A stretch of DNA of 64,000 bases from Mycolicibacterium mageritense. GTDB taxonomy: Bacteria > Actinomycetota > Actinomycetes > Mycobacteriales > Mycobacteriaceae. Below are positions 35,563 to 44,000 of this stretch, one piece after another. The translations under genes and the position numbers were made by a program. Under the pieces are notes generated by a model. It did not search any database and was not told the DNA's origin. It was given only the letters and a program-made list of their open reading frames with translations. Every line of letters begins with the position of its first letter. Position 1 is the stretch's first letter. The stretch is taken from NCBI RefSeq assembly GCF_010727475.1, contig NZ_AP022567.1, positions 6,758,001-6,822,000 of the forward strand, written 5' to 3'.

Positions 35563-36010
35563 TCCAGATCTCCCGCCTGTCGCTGGCTAACCCAGCGGCC
35601 CGCTGGGCCTCTCTCAGGTGTACCTCCTGAACGTAACAATTCGGTTGGCTAATTGGGAACGGTCCGTAATCGGCGCCGTGACACATCCCGCTCGAGTTGA
35701 TGCCGGGCCGCTATATCACGGCAAACTGAAATCACATTGTCGCCACGCCGTTACCTGGCTACCCTTGAGCTCATCTGGCAACACGCTGTGAATACCGGCG
35801 GCACGGTGGCCCCGATGCCGCGGGGGTGCTGGAAGGTTGCGATGTGCAGGGACGACGTGCGCGAGGACCGACCGGGTCGAGCCGCCCCGGGCGGATGCGG
35901 CCGAACACGCCGGCAATCTCACATTAGCCCCGCTAGCCACTCCAGCCACATCTGTAACAGCGCGTGCTCAGCAAACGTCCAACGTCGCCTTTTGATATGA
36001 GGAGGCAGAG
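35563..36010. other. 448-bp intergenic region between divergent genes
   Basis: No convincing open reading frame is present. It holds the promoter regions of the divergent GlsB-like gene and the small secreted protein gene. CCCAGCG-GCC-CGCTGGG at 35591-35607 is a perfect 7-bp hairpin in the leader of the GlsB-like gene, followed by AGGTGTACCT (palindromic, about 35616-35625). The remainder is unusually T/A-rich near 35640-35730 for this genome. The length and structures allow a leader RNA, but none of the riboswitch classes I know is evident. Confidence 0.4.
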
Positions 36011-36268
36011 ATGAAGGCGCTCATCGGACTTGCCATTGGCGCACTCGCGGCAAGCGGAATCGCGCTGGCAGGCGCTCCAGCGGCGAGTGCCGGCTGCCAG
36101 GGCGGCTGGACGCCATGGGGCGGCGGCACCACATGCGACGGCCCAATCTCGCAGGACGGCACATTCCAGCGGTGCGTGACCGCCGGAGCCATGGGCTTCG
36201 GCGGCACCAACTGCTATCTGATGAACATCAACAACCTGGACGGCAACGTCCCGTACGTCGGCCCCTGA
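36011..36268 (+). CDS. Small secreted CDGP-type cysteine protein
   Basis: An 85-residue exported protein. An uncleaved length of about 28 residues forms a Sec signal peptide ending ASA before GCQGGW. The mature part of about 57 residues carries four cysteines, including the CDGP motif that names this mycobacterial group, plus GAMGFGGTNCY. A perfect AGGAGG precedes the ATG, so translation should be strong. It is convergent with apa, 16 bp away. Function unknown. Confidence 0.8.
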   Translation: MKALIGLAIGALAASGIALAGAPAASAGCQGGWTPWGGGTTCDGPISQDGTFQRCVTAGAMGFGGTNCYLMNINNLDGNVPYVGP

Positions 36269-36289
36269 CGGCCTTTCCGAACCGTCAGG
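36264..36289. terminator. Short bidirectional hairpin between convergent genes
   Basis: CCTGACGG (36264-36271) and CCGTCAGG (36282-36289) form an 8-bp perfect stem with a 10-nt loop. The stem covers both stop codons of the convergent CDGP-protein and apa genes. No U tract is visible. Confidence 0.55.
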
Positions 36290-37283
36290 CCGGGGGCATC
36301 ATCCCCGGTGGGGCGTCCGTGACCGGAACGGGAACACCGACACCCGGGCGCGCGGGCGGAGGCGGCGGAGCGTTCGGATCAGCCGGCGGCGGTGGCGGAG
36401 CGTTCGGGTCCGGCGGCGGCGCCGCGGGCGGCGTCCACGGACGGATCGAGTTGGCAAGGGCGGTCGCGGCGGCCTTGTCGACCGGATGGTTCGCCGAGCC
36501 GAGCCAGACGACGAACCAGCGCTCGGGCGCGCGCTGGCCGCGCGGGGTTCCAGGCGGTGTCGGTGCGCCGACGACGCCGGCCCAGATCTGCCCATTCGGC
36601 TTGTTGGCGTCGGTGAACTTCACCTCATAGAACGAGGCGGTGCCCGCCATGCCGTTTGCGTTGAGCGGCACCGACTCCTGGTTGACCCGGGTGCCGGGGA
36701 ACGGCATGAAGAACTCGCCCATGTCGGACGCCAGCCGGACGGCCGCCTTGCTGTTGTCGGCCTCGGCGCCGGCGAACAGCTTGAGGTCGAGCCGGCCCAG
36801 CAGCACGCTGGTGTCGTTGGGCGGTTCCGGAGTGCCCTCCGGCGGGATCTTGGTCAGCAGCGCCTGCCCGTACGACAGCTGGGTCGCGTCGGAGACCTTC
36901 CATCCCGCGGGCACGACATAGCTGAAGCCACCGGCCGCGTTGTCGACCCGGCCCGGCTCCGGCGCCGGAGGCGGTGCGGGCGCGTTCGGATCCGCGGGCG
37001 CGGCAGGCGCACCTGGGGCTGCGGGAGCGCCGGGAGCGGCAGGGGCCGGAGGCGCTGCCGGGGCATTGGGATCCGCGGGAGCCGCCGGGGCGGGTGCCGC
37101 AGGCGCAGGCGGAGCGTTCGGATCGGCCGGGGGCGGCGCGGGCAGGAAGGTGTTGCCAGGAGGCGGGGGCGGCGGCTCGGGATCTGCGTGCGCCACCGTG
37201 GGCAGCGCGACGGCCACCGCGGTCGCGCCGGTCACCGCGACCAACGCCAGCTTTGTCGACAGGCCCCTGCGTCGATGAGACAT
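36285..37283 (-). CDS. apa: Alanine- and proline-rich secreted adhesin (Apa/FAP)
   Basis: A 332-residue exported protein. ATG at 37283 is preceded by GGAGGAG; a start six codons earlier would place that ribosome site inside the gene. The signal peptide ends VAHA before DPEPPPPP. The first 100 mature residues are Pro/Ala-rich with repeated DPNAPP and APAAPG units; a folded core (GFSYVVPAGWKVSDATQLSYG to the LANSIRPW segment) follows; the C-terminus is again Pro-rich. This is the layout of mycobacterial Apa, a fibronectin-binding, O-mannosylated antigen in M. tuberculosis. The location next to modC and the GlsB/adhA genes matches the Rv1860 neighbourhood. Confidence 0.93.
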   Translation of the reverse strand: MSHRRRGLSTKLALVAVTGATAVAVALPTVAHADPEPPPPPPGNTFLPAPPPADPNAPPAPAAPAPAAPADPNAPAAPPAPAAPGAPAAPGAPAAPADPNAPAPPPAPEPGRVDNAAGGFSYVVPAGWKVSDATQLSYGQALLTKIPPEGTPEPPNDTSVLLGRLDLKLFAGAEADNSKAAVRLASDMGEFFMPFPGTRVNQESVPLNANGMAGTASFYEVKFTDANKPNGQIWAGVVGAPTPPGTPRGQRAPERWFVVWLGSANHPVDKAAATALANSIRPWTPPAAPPPDPNAPPPPPADPNAPPPPPARPGVGVPVPVTDAPPGMMPPA

Positions 37284-37522
37284 CGTGTCCGACTCCTCCA
37301 TGGGGATGAAACTACCGTGTTACCGCCGTGACGCAAGTGTGAGTTGCTCTTAGAGTGTTTAACTGAGAGATTGCTGAATCACACCGAGTCAATGTTCAGA
37401 TGCAGTTTCCATATTTGCCAATCCAACGGGGCCCCGCGCGCCACGCCGAGCCGGGCGAAACCCGCTCGGCAACCCCTTGGCGCCGGGAACTCACCGGTTC
37501 ATCGTCACACCACACAGCCCCG

Positions 37523-38605
37523 TTACGGCGCCGGGTACACGGCGACCTCTTGCGCCTTGACAGTGAAGTACACCCGCTCGCCCGGCGCCAGTCGGAGCGC
37601 ACTCGCCGACTCCGCCGTGATGTCGGCCGCCAGCCCGGGCGCACCGTCCGGTTGCTCGTCGGCCCGCACCCGAATCCCCGGACCGCGACCGTCGAGCTCG
37701 GCAATGGTGACCGCGACGGTGTTGCGCGGGCTGCCGTGCGGTTCCTGCCGGTACACGGCGACCGCGGCCGGAGCGAAGACCGCGACCGCGGCATCGCCCG
37801 CCGAAAGCTCGGCGACAGCCCCGCCATGCCAGGCCTCACCCCACGCCGTCACCAGCGCACCGCGGCCGTCGACAGTCCCGTTGATCAGGTTCAGGCCCGC
37901 GAAGCGCGCCCCGAAGCGGCTCTTCGGAGATGCGAGAACCGTTGCGGTAGAGCCGCTTTCGGCGATCCTTCCGGCTTCGAGGATGAGCACCCGATCGGCC
38001 AGGGTGACCACATCGAGCACGTCGTGGGTGATCAGCACGGCAGATCGCCCGTCCCGGTTGAGCACACCACGCAAGACCTTGCGCATCGCGGTGGCCACCG
38101 CGACGTCGAGGCCGGCCATCGGTTCGTCGAGCAGCAGCACGTCGGGGTCTGCGGCCAGCGCGCGTGCCAGCGCGACCCGCTGCGCCTGTCCCCCGGACAG
38201 CTGCCGCGGCATCCGGCCGGCAAGTTCGCGCGCACCGACCTCATCCAGCCAGTGCCGCGCCGCGGCCCGTGCCTCCCGGCGCGCGAGCCGGTGGCGGCTG
38301 CGCGGGCCGAACTCGACGTTCGCCGCGACATCCAGGTGGGGAAACAACAGCGGATCCTGCATGAGCAGGCCGACGCGACGCGCGTAGGCGGGCACCGCGA
38401 GACCAGCCGCGGTGTCGGTCAGCACCCGGTCACCCGCCTGGACCCGGCCGGCGTCGGGCACCAGCAATCCCGCGATGACGTGCAGGGTCGTCGATTTGCC
38501 CGCGCCGTTGGGGCCGAGCACCGCGAGCACCTCGCCGGGCGCAACGTCGAACTCCACGTCGAGCCCGCGCCGCTCGACGACCGCACGTACCGAAAGACCG
38601 GTCAT
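37523..38605 (-). CDS. modC: Molybdate ABC transporter ATP-binding protein
   Basis: A 360-residue ABC ATPase with Walker A LGPNGAGKST, signature LSGGQAQRVALARALA and Walker B VLLLDEPMAGLD. The C-terminal third (from about residue 235) carries molybdate-binding Mop/TOBE-type repeats (LINGTVDGRGALVT, then TVAVTIAELDG), which identifies it as ModC rather than another importer ATPase. ATG at 38605 overlaps the modB stop by 4 bp. The 239 bp between it and apa contain the apa promoter region and nothing else recognised. Confidence 0.9.
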   Translation of the reverse strand: MTGLSVRAVVERRGLDVEFDVAPGEVLAVLGPNGAGKSTTLHVIAGLLVPDAGRVQAGDRVLTDTAAGLAVPAYARRVGLLMQDPLLFPHLDVAANVEFGPRSRHRLARREARAAARHWLDEVGARELAGRMPRQLSGGQAQRVALARALAADPDVLLLDEPMAGLDVAVATAMRKVLRGVLNRDGRSAVLITHDVLDVVTLADRVLILEAGRIAESGSTATVLASPKSRFGARFAGLNLINGTVDGRGALVTAWGEAWHGGAVAELSAGDAAVAVFAPAAVAVYRQEPHGSPRNTVAVTIAELDGRGPGIRVRADEQPDGAPGLAADITAESASALRLAPGERVYFTVKAQEVAVYPAP

Positions 38606-39396
38606 CCCCAGCCGCCCGCCCGCAGCCGCCGACTGCCCAACCCGATGACGACCACGGCCGCCACCACGACCAGCAGCACCGAAAGCGCCACGGCGGCGTC
38701 GGGGTCGCTTTCCCGCTGCAGATAGATCTCCAGCGGCAGGGTTCGGGTCACGCCCTGCCGAGAGCCCGCGAACGTCAGCGTCGCACCGAACTCACCGAGA
38801 GCCCGGGCGAACGCCAGCACCGCGCCCGACAACAGACCGGGCCCCAACAGCGGCAACGTCACCCGCCACCACACGGTGCTCGGACGCGCTCCCAGCGTCG
38901 CGGCGACCACCTCGAAATCAGTGCCTGCCGTGCGAGCCGCACCTTCCAGCGAAACCACCAGGAACGGCAAGGACACGAATGTCTGGGCCAGCACCACCGC
39001 TGCCGTGGTGAACGCGATCTGCACGCCTGCGGCGTCCAGATAACGCCCCAGCAGCCCCAGCCGACCGAACGCGTACAGCAGCGCGATACCGCCCACGACG
39101 GGCGGCAGCACCAACGGCAGCAGGATCAGCGGCCGGGTCAGCCTGACGAATCGACCGTCGCTGCGCGCCAGCACCAGCGCCAGCGGCACGCCCACCAGCA
39201 CGCACAACGCCGTGCTGGCCGCAGCCGTGCGCAGACTCAACAGCAGTGCCGTGGTCGCCGAATCACTGGTGATCAAGGCCCAGAATCGGGTCCAGTCCAC
39301 CTTGACCACGACGGCGATCAGCGGCAGGACCACAAATCCCGCGCCGATCGTGGCAGGCAGGAAAATCCAGCGGGGCAACCCAGGCGTGCTGGTCAA
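38602..39396 (-). CDS. modB: Molybdate ABC transporter permease
   Basis: A 264-residue permease with about six transmembrane segments. The EAA-type coupling sequence is EVVAATLGARPSTVWWRVTLP near residues 170-190, followed by FARALGEFGATLTFAGS, both typical of ModB. The start is uncertain: TTG at 39396 gives TSTPGLPRWIFLP, which matches the N-terminus remembered for M. tuberculosis ModB, whereas GTG 39408 or TTG 39456 would add arginine-rich residues. No modA lies upstream, contrary to the usual mycobacterial modABC order. Confidence 0.87.
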   Translation of the reverse strand: MTSTPGLPRWIFLPATIGAGFVVLPLIAVVVKVDWTRFWALITSDSATTALLLSLRTAAASTALCVLVGVPLALVLARSDGRFVRLTRPLILLPLVLPPVVGGIALLYAFGRLGLLGRYLDAAGVQIAFTTAAVVLAQTFVSLPFLVVSLEGAARTAGTDFEVVAATLGARPSTVWWRVTLPLLGPGLLSGAVLAFARALGEFGATLTFAGSRQGVTRTLPLEIYLQRESDPDAAVALSVLLVVVAAVVVIGLGSRRLRAGGWG

Positions 39397-39570
39397 GACG
39401 TGACACACCGGGCCGTGACGGCGACGGCAGCGTCCCCGATTCGCGTCATCGCACAAACCCTAAGCGAATCCGGCGGCGCGTTGAGTTTCGTCCTATAGCT
39501 ACTGTCCAGTAACATCGTCCGGTGATCGCCCCCAACCGGTGTGGCGATCCCAGGTACACGGAGGTACATC

Positions 39571-40245
39571 ATGGCGGAGGTGCTGGTCACCGGCGGCGAC
39601 ACCGAGCTCGGCCGGACGATCGCAGCAGGCTACAAGGACGCGGGCCACAACGTGGTCATCGCCGGTGCGCGCCGCGACGACCTGGAGATCGCGGCCAAGG
39701 AGCTCGACATCGAGTCGATCGTGTTCGACAACACCGACCCGGCCAGCCTCGAGGACGCCCGCAGCCTGTTCCCGCACCACATCGACACGCTGGTCAACGT
39801 GCCCGCACCGCGTTTCGAGGCCAAGGATCCGCGCACCTTCACGCTCGCCGACCAGGCCGCGGCGTGGCGCAACACGCTCGATGCCGCAGTGGTCTCGGCC
39901 GCGCTGACCGTCCAGATCGTCGGTGACCACCTTCGGTCCGGCGGAACGATCGTCAACGTGGTTCCCGACAGCCCGCGCGGCGGCAGCGTGGACGCCGCCA
40001 TCAAGGCGGCACTGGCGGACTGGACCGCCGGCCAGGCCGAGTACTTCGGCACCCGCGGCATCACGGTCAACGCCGTCGCCTCGGGCCGCAGCGCCCAGCC
40101 CGGTTACGACGGCCTCGGCACCACGCCGCCGTCGGTGGCCGACGAGTTCGCCCGGCTCGCGGTGTTCTTGAGCACGCACGCCGCGCGGCACATCACCGGA
40201 CAGATGTTGCACGTCAGTCGCGGTGCCCTCGCCACCCTGGGATAG
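39571..40245 (+). CDS. Degenerate SDR-fold protein without the catalytic Tyr
   Basis: A 224-residue short-chain-dehydrogenase-like protein, probable orthologue of Rv1856c. The Rossmann motif is atypical (LVTGGDTELGRTIAAGY), the active-site tetrad is not conserved (the region of the YxxxK motif reads GSVDAAIKAAL), and the C-terminal HITGQMLHVSRG resembles the usual SDR end. Catalysis in the normal SDR manner is unlikely. ATG at 39571 follows GGAGG. It lies 18 bp upstream of the LLM oxidoreductase gene and probably shares its transcript. Confidence 0.75.
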   Translation: MAEVLVTGGDTELGRTIAAGYKDAGHNVVIAGARRDDLEIAAKELDIESIVFDNTDPASLEDARSLFPHHIDTLVNVPAPRFEAKDPRTFTLADQAAAWRNTLDAAVVSAALTVQIVGDHLRSGGTIVNVVPDSPRGGSVDAAIKAALADWTAGQAEYFGTRGITVNAVASGRSAQPGYDGLGTTPPSVADEFARLAVFLSTHAARHITGQMLHVSRGALATLG

Positions 40246-40263
40246 CGCGCTAGGGTCGGAGAA

Positions 40264-41190
40264 GTGACAATCCGACTCGGACTCCAGATCCCCAATTTCT
40301 CCTACGGCACCGGCGTTTCCGAACTCTTCCCCACTGTCATAGCGCAGGCCCGGGAAGCCGAAGCGGCCGGCTACGACTCGGTCTTCGTGATGGACCACTT
40401 CTATCAGCTGCCGGGCCTCGGTACGCCTGACCAGCCGATGTTGGAGGCCTACACCGCGCTGGGCGCACTGGCCACCGCGACGGAAAAGGTACAGCTCGGC
40501 ACCCTGGTGACGGGCAACACGTACCGGAACCCGACGCTGCTGGCCAAGGCCATCACGACGCTCGACGTCGCCAGTCAGGGCCGCGCGATCCTCGGTATCG
40601 GCACCGGCTGGTTCGAACTCGAACACGACAGCCTCGGCTACGAATTCGGCACCTTCACCGACCGGTTCAACAAGCTGGGCGAGGCACTGCAGATCATCCT
40701 GCCGATGCTCGCCGGCGAGCGCCCGACCTTCACCGGCAAGTACTACCGCACCGTCGAGGCGATGGCGAATCCGCGCTTCCGCGAACACATTCCGCTCATG
40801 ATCGGCGGCAGCGGCGAGAAGAAGACCATCCCGTTGGCGGCGCAGCACTTCGACCACCTCAACATCATCGCCAACTTCGACGAACTGCCCCGCAAGCTCG
40901 ACGTGATCCGGCAGCAGTGCGAGCAGATCGGCCGCGACCCGGCGACGCTGGAGACCAGCATGCTGGTGATCGCGCTGATCGGCGAGCACTACACCGCCGA
41001 CGCCATCCCACCGGATTTTCAGCAGCGCGCAGTGTTCGGCAGCGCCGAGCAGATCGCCGAGCAACTCAAGACCAAGCTCTTCGACACCGGCGTCGACGGC
41101 GTCATCCTGAGTCCGGTGACCATGGGCGGCTACGTGCCCGGTGGAATTACCGCGGTAGCAGATGTCGTGAAACCGCTGATATCCGGGTAA
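40264..41190 (+). CDS. LLM-class F420-dependent oxidoreductase
   Basis: A 308-residue luciferase-like oxidoreductase, matching Rv1855c in position. Features are LGLQIPNFSYG, YDSVFVMDHFYQLPG near residues 39-53, QLGTLVTGNTYRNPTLLAK, and ILGIGTGWFELEHDSLGYEF, the conserved F420-contact segment. The GTG start at 40264 lies 18 bp after the degenerate SDR gene. It is followed by ndh; this trio is conserved in mycobacteria. The physiological substrate is unknown. Confidence 0.87.
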   Translation: MTIRLGLQIPNFSYGTGVSELFPTVIAQAREAEAAGYDSVFVMDHFYQLPGLGTPDQPMLEAYTALGALATATEKVQLGTLVTGNTYRNPTLLAKAITTLDVASQGRAILGIGTGWFELEHDSLGYEFGTFTDRFNKLGEALQIILPMLAGERPTFTGKYYRTVEAMANPRFREHIPLMIGGSGEKKTIPLAAQHFDHLNIIANFDELPRKLDVIRQQCEQIGRDPATLETSMLVIALIGEHYTADAIPPDFQQRAVFGSAEQIAEQLKTKLFDTGVDGVILSPVTMGGYVPGGITAVADVVKPLISG

Positions 41191-41222
41191 ACAGTCCGTG
41201 CGGTTACCCATCTCACCGCGCT

Positions 41223-41237
41223 GGCAGGAATCCTGCC
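41223..41237. promoter_or_regulatory. Perfect palindrome upstream of ndh
   Basis: GGCAGGAATCCTGCC is a 7+7 bp inverted repeat around a central A, 47 bp upstream of the ndh start and 32 bp after the LLM gene stop. It could be a small operator or a weak hairpin. No known regulator is assigned. Confidence 0.35.
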
Positions 41238-41284
41238 TACTAACCTATCGGTTGTACTGAGTGGTAAAACGTCCGCGAGGAGCA

Positions 41285-42673
41285 GCAATGAGCCATCCCG
41301 GAGCTACGGCATCGGATCGGCATAGAGTCGTCATCATCGGATCCGGGTTCGGTGGATTGAACGCCGCGCAGGCGCTCAAGAAGGCCGATGTCGACATCAA
41401 GTTGATCGCCCGTACGACGCATCACCTGTTCCAGCCCCTGCTCTACCAGGTGGCCACCGGCATCATCTCCGAGGGCGAGATCGCCCCGCCCACACGACTC
41501 ATCCTGCGCAAGCAGCGCAACGCGCAGGTGCTCCTCGGGGACGTGACCCACGTCGACCTGGAGAAGCAGACGGTCGACTCGATCCTGCTCGGCCACACCT
41601 ACAGCACGCCGTACGACACGCTCATCCTGGCGGCCGGGGCGGGCCAGTCGTACTTCGGCAACGACCATTTCGCGGAATGGGCACCCGGCATGAAGTCGAT
41701 CGACGATGCGCTTGAGCTGCGTGGACGCATCCTCGGTGCGTTCGAGCAGGCCGAGCGGTCGAGCGATCCGGAGCGGCGCAAGAAGCTGCTGACGTTCGTC
41801 GTCGTCGGCGCGGGCCCCACCGGTGTCGAAATGGCAGGCCAGATCCAGGAACTCGCCGACCAGACGCTCAAGGGCAGCTTCCGCCACATCGACCCCACCG
41901 AGGCGCATGTCATCCTGCTCGACGCCGCGCCCGCCGTGCTGCCGCCCATGGGCGAGAAGCTCGGCCTCAAGGCCAAGGCCCGGCTGGAGAAGATGGGCGT
42001 GGAGATCCAGCTCAACGCCATGGTCACCGATGTCGACCGCAACGGCATCACCGTCAAGGACAAGGACGGCACGCTGCGCCGGATCGAGTCCGCGTGCAAG
42101 GTGTGGTCGGCGGGCGTGCAGGCCAGCCCGCTCGGCCGGGATCTGGCCGCCCAGTCCGACACCGAGATCGACCGGGCGGGGCGCGTCAAGGTGAATCCCG
42201 ATCTGTCCATCCCGGGTCACCCCAATGTGTTCGTGATCGGCGACATGGCGTTCGTCGACGGCGTTCCGGGAATGGCACAGGGAGCGATCCAGGGCGGCAA
42301 GTACGTCGCGAACATCATCAAGACCGAGGCAAAGGCACGCGAACACGGCACCATCCCCAAGCCGCGGGCGCCGTTCAAGTACTTCGACAAGGGGTCGATG
42401 GCCACCGTGTCGAAGTGGAACGCCGTGGCCAAGGTGGGCAAGTTCGAGTTCAGCGGCTTCTTCGCGTGGCTGGCCTGGTTGGGCCTGCACCTGATCTACC
42501 TGGTGGGCTTCAAGACCAAGATCGCCACGTTGCTGTCGTGGGCCGTGACGTTCCTGAGCCGTCAGCGTGGTCAGCTGACCATCACCGAGCAGCAGGCCTA
42601 CGCCCGCACCAGGATCGAGGAACTCGAAGAGATCGCGGCCTCGGTCCAAGAGACCGAGAAGGCGGCTTCCTAA
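41285..42673 (+). CDS. ndh: Type II NADH dehydrogenase (NADH:menaquinone oxidoreductase)
   Basis: A 462-residue non-proton-pumping respiratory NADH dehydrogenase bound to the inner face of the membrane. FAD motif VVIIGSGFGGLNAAQALK, quinone-site sequence LFQPLLYQVATGIISEGEIA near residues 47-66, NADH motif VVVGAGPTGVEMAGQ, and FVIGDMAFV are visible. The C-terminal helices (GFFAWLAWLGLHLIYLVGF) anchor the dimer to the membrane. ATG at 41285 follows GAGGAG. This is the main NDH-2 of mycobacteria, linked to isoniazid/NADH balance in the literature. Its stop codon overlaps the ureD end (convergent). Confidence 0.95.
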   Translation, partial: AMSHPGATASDRHRVVIIGSGFGGLNAAQALKKADVDIKLIARTTHHLFQPLLYQVATGIISEGEIAPPTRLILRKQRNAQVLLGDVTHVDLEKQTVDSILLGHTYSTPYDTLILAAGAGQSYFGNDHFAEWAPGMKSIDDALELRGRILGAFEQAERSSDPERRKKLLTFVVVGAGPTGVEMAGQIQELADQTLKGSFRHIDPTEAHVILLDAAPAVLPPMGEKLGLKAKARLEKMGVEIQLNAMVTDVDRNGITVKDKDGTLRRIESACKVWSAGVQASPLGRDLAAQSDTEIDRAGRVKVNPDLSIPGHPNVFVIGDMAFVDGVPGMAQGAIQGGKYVANIIKTEAKAREHGTIPKPRAPFKYFDKGSMATVSKWNAVAKVGKFEFSGFFAWLAWLGLHLIYLVGFKTKIATLLSWAVTFLSRQRGQLTITEQQAYARTRIEELEEIAASVQETEKAAS

Positions 42674-43316
42674 CGCTCCGCAGCCTCAGGCGGCAGCCGG
42701 TCACCCTGCCAGGTGGCCAGGCTGCCGCCTACGGCCAGTGGCAGAACCAGCCCCGCACCGTCGAAGGACGTTTGCGGATAACGTAATTCGCTGATGCAGG
42801 CCCGCGGGGCGCCCAGCACGTCATCGCCGAGTGCGCCACTGCCCAGTTCGAGACGATGCCGCAGCAGCGGCGCCGCGTCGATGTCGACATGCAGAGCCCC
42901 CGACCAGAATCCGTGGCGCTCACCGGATCTGCCGATCTGCACGCGCTCCCGCAGTCGCACCCGCGCAGGACCGGCGAGCCGTAGCCGCGTCGTCGTGCGA
43001 TGGCCGGAACCACCGGCCACCACTGTCGGCTGAGGATCGAGGTCCAACTCCCCGCCACATCGATCTCCCAACACGCCGTGGAGTCCGGCCTGTGCACGGC
43101 AGGCAACGTGACCATGGCGGCCACGGTGCGAATCCGCAGCCGCGCACCGGCTTCCACGATGAGCCGGACCGTCAACCCGTCGCCGCCGAGCGGCGTGGCG
43201 GCCGTCGACACCAGGTGCACGGTGTCCGGTTCGGTGCACCGGCCGGTGACCGCGCCGGTGGCCTCGATCCGGGGCATCCGGCCGGGGCACGCGACGACGA
43301 GCAGCGACGACTGCAT
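42670..43316 (-). pseudogene. ureD: Urease accessory protein UreD, frameshifted
   Basis: Two adjacent frames each encode half of UreD. Residues 1 to about 88 (ATG 43316; VVACPGRMPRI, VHLVSTAATPLGGDGLTVRL) are in one frame; the rest (GELDLDPQPTVVAG, RLRERVQIGRSGER, GGSLATWQGDRLP) is in the frame one base back. The break falls at a run of four C on the plus strand (43050-43053); one extra base there would join VAG to ELDLDPQ and give a normal protein of about 215 residues. As written, translation continues out of frame to 42729. UreD helps load nickel into urease, so a true frameshift could reduce or abolish urease activity. A base-call error in the G run, or a -1 ribosomal slip, are alternatives. 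Confidence 0.85.
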
Positions 43317-43990
43317 CACACCTGCGCGGCGAGCTGCGCGCGCACCCAACTCAGCACCGGACCGGCCGTGGGATCGTCGGTGAGCGAGATCAGCACGGTG
43401 GGCCGCTCCTGGCGGACCTTGGCCGCGTCCCGGCGCATGACATCGAGGTCGGCACCGACCAGCGGCGCCAGGTCGGTCTTGTTGACCACCAACAGATCCG
43501 AGAACGTCACGCCGGGGCCGCCCTTGCGGGGTACCTTGTCTCCGCCCGCCACGTCGACGACGAAGATCTGCACGTCGACGAGCCCCGAGGAGAACGTGGC
43601 GGTGAGATTGTCCCCGCCGGATTCGACCAGGATCAGATCGAGCCCCGGGGTGGTCTCGATCAGGTCGTCGATCGCGTCGAGATTGGCCGTGATGTCGTCG
43701 CGGATCGCGGTGTGCGGGCAGCCGCCGGTCTGCACGGCGGCAATGCGCTCGTCGGGCAGCACCGCGTGCCGACGCAGGAAATCCGCGTCCTCGGTGGTGT
43801 AGATGTCGTTGGTCAGCACCGCGAGCGACAGTTCGTCGCGCAACTGCCGGCACAACGCGGCGACCAGTGCGGTCTTTCCCGAACCGACCGGACCGCCGAC
43901 ACCGATGCGCAGCGGTTCACCCGGCTCGCGTACCCGCTTGGGGCGATCAACATGGGTGTGCGGTTCGCCGTCGAGGAAATGAGGTGGCAT
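43316..43990 (-). CDS. ureG: Urease accessory GTPase
   Basis: A 224-residue GTPase that supplies energy for nickel insertion into urease. The P-loop is GVGGPVGSGKTAL near residues 30-42; TNDIYTTEDADFL, the metal-site CPH in QTGGCPHTAIR, VESGGDNL and VVNKTDLAPLVGAD are all as expected. A short His-containing N-terminus (HFLDGEPHTHVD) may bind nickel. The stop overlaps the ureD start by 1 bp (TGATG). Confidence 0.95.
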   Translation of the reverse strand: MPPHFLDGEPHTHVDRPKRVREPGEPLRIGVGGPVGSGKTALVAALCRQLRDELSLAVLTNDIYTTEDADFLRRHAVLPDERIAAVQTGGCPHTAIRDDITANLDAIDDLIETTPGLDLILVESGGDNLTATFSSGLVDVQIFVVDVAGGDKVPRKGGPGVTFSDLLVVNKTDLAPLVGADLDVMRRDAAKVRQERPTVLISLTDDPTAGPVLSWVRAQLAAQV

Positions 43991-44000
43991 GGCAGGCCTT

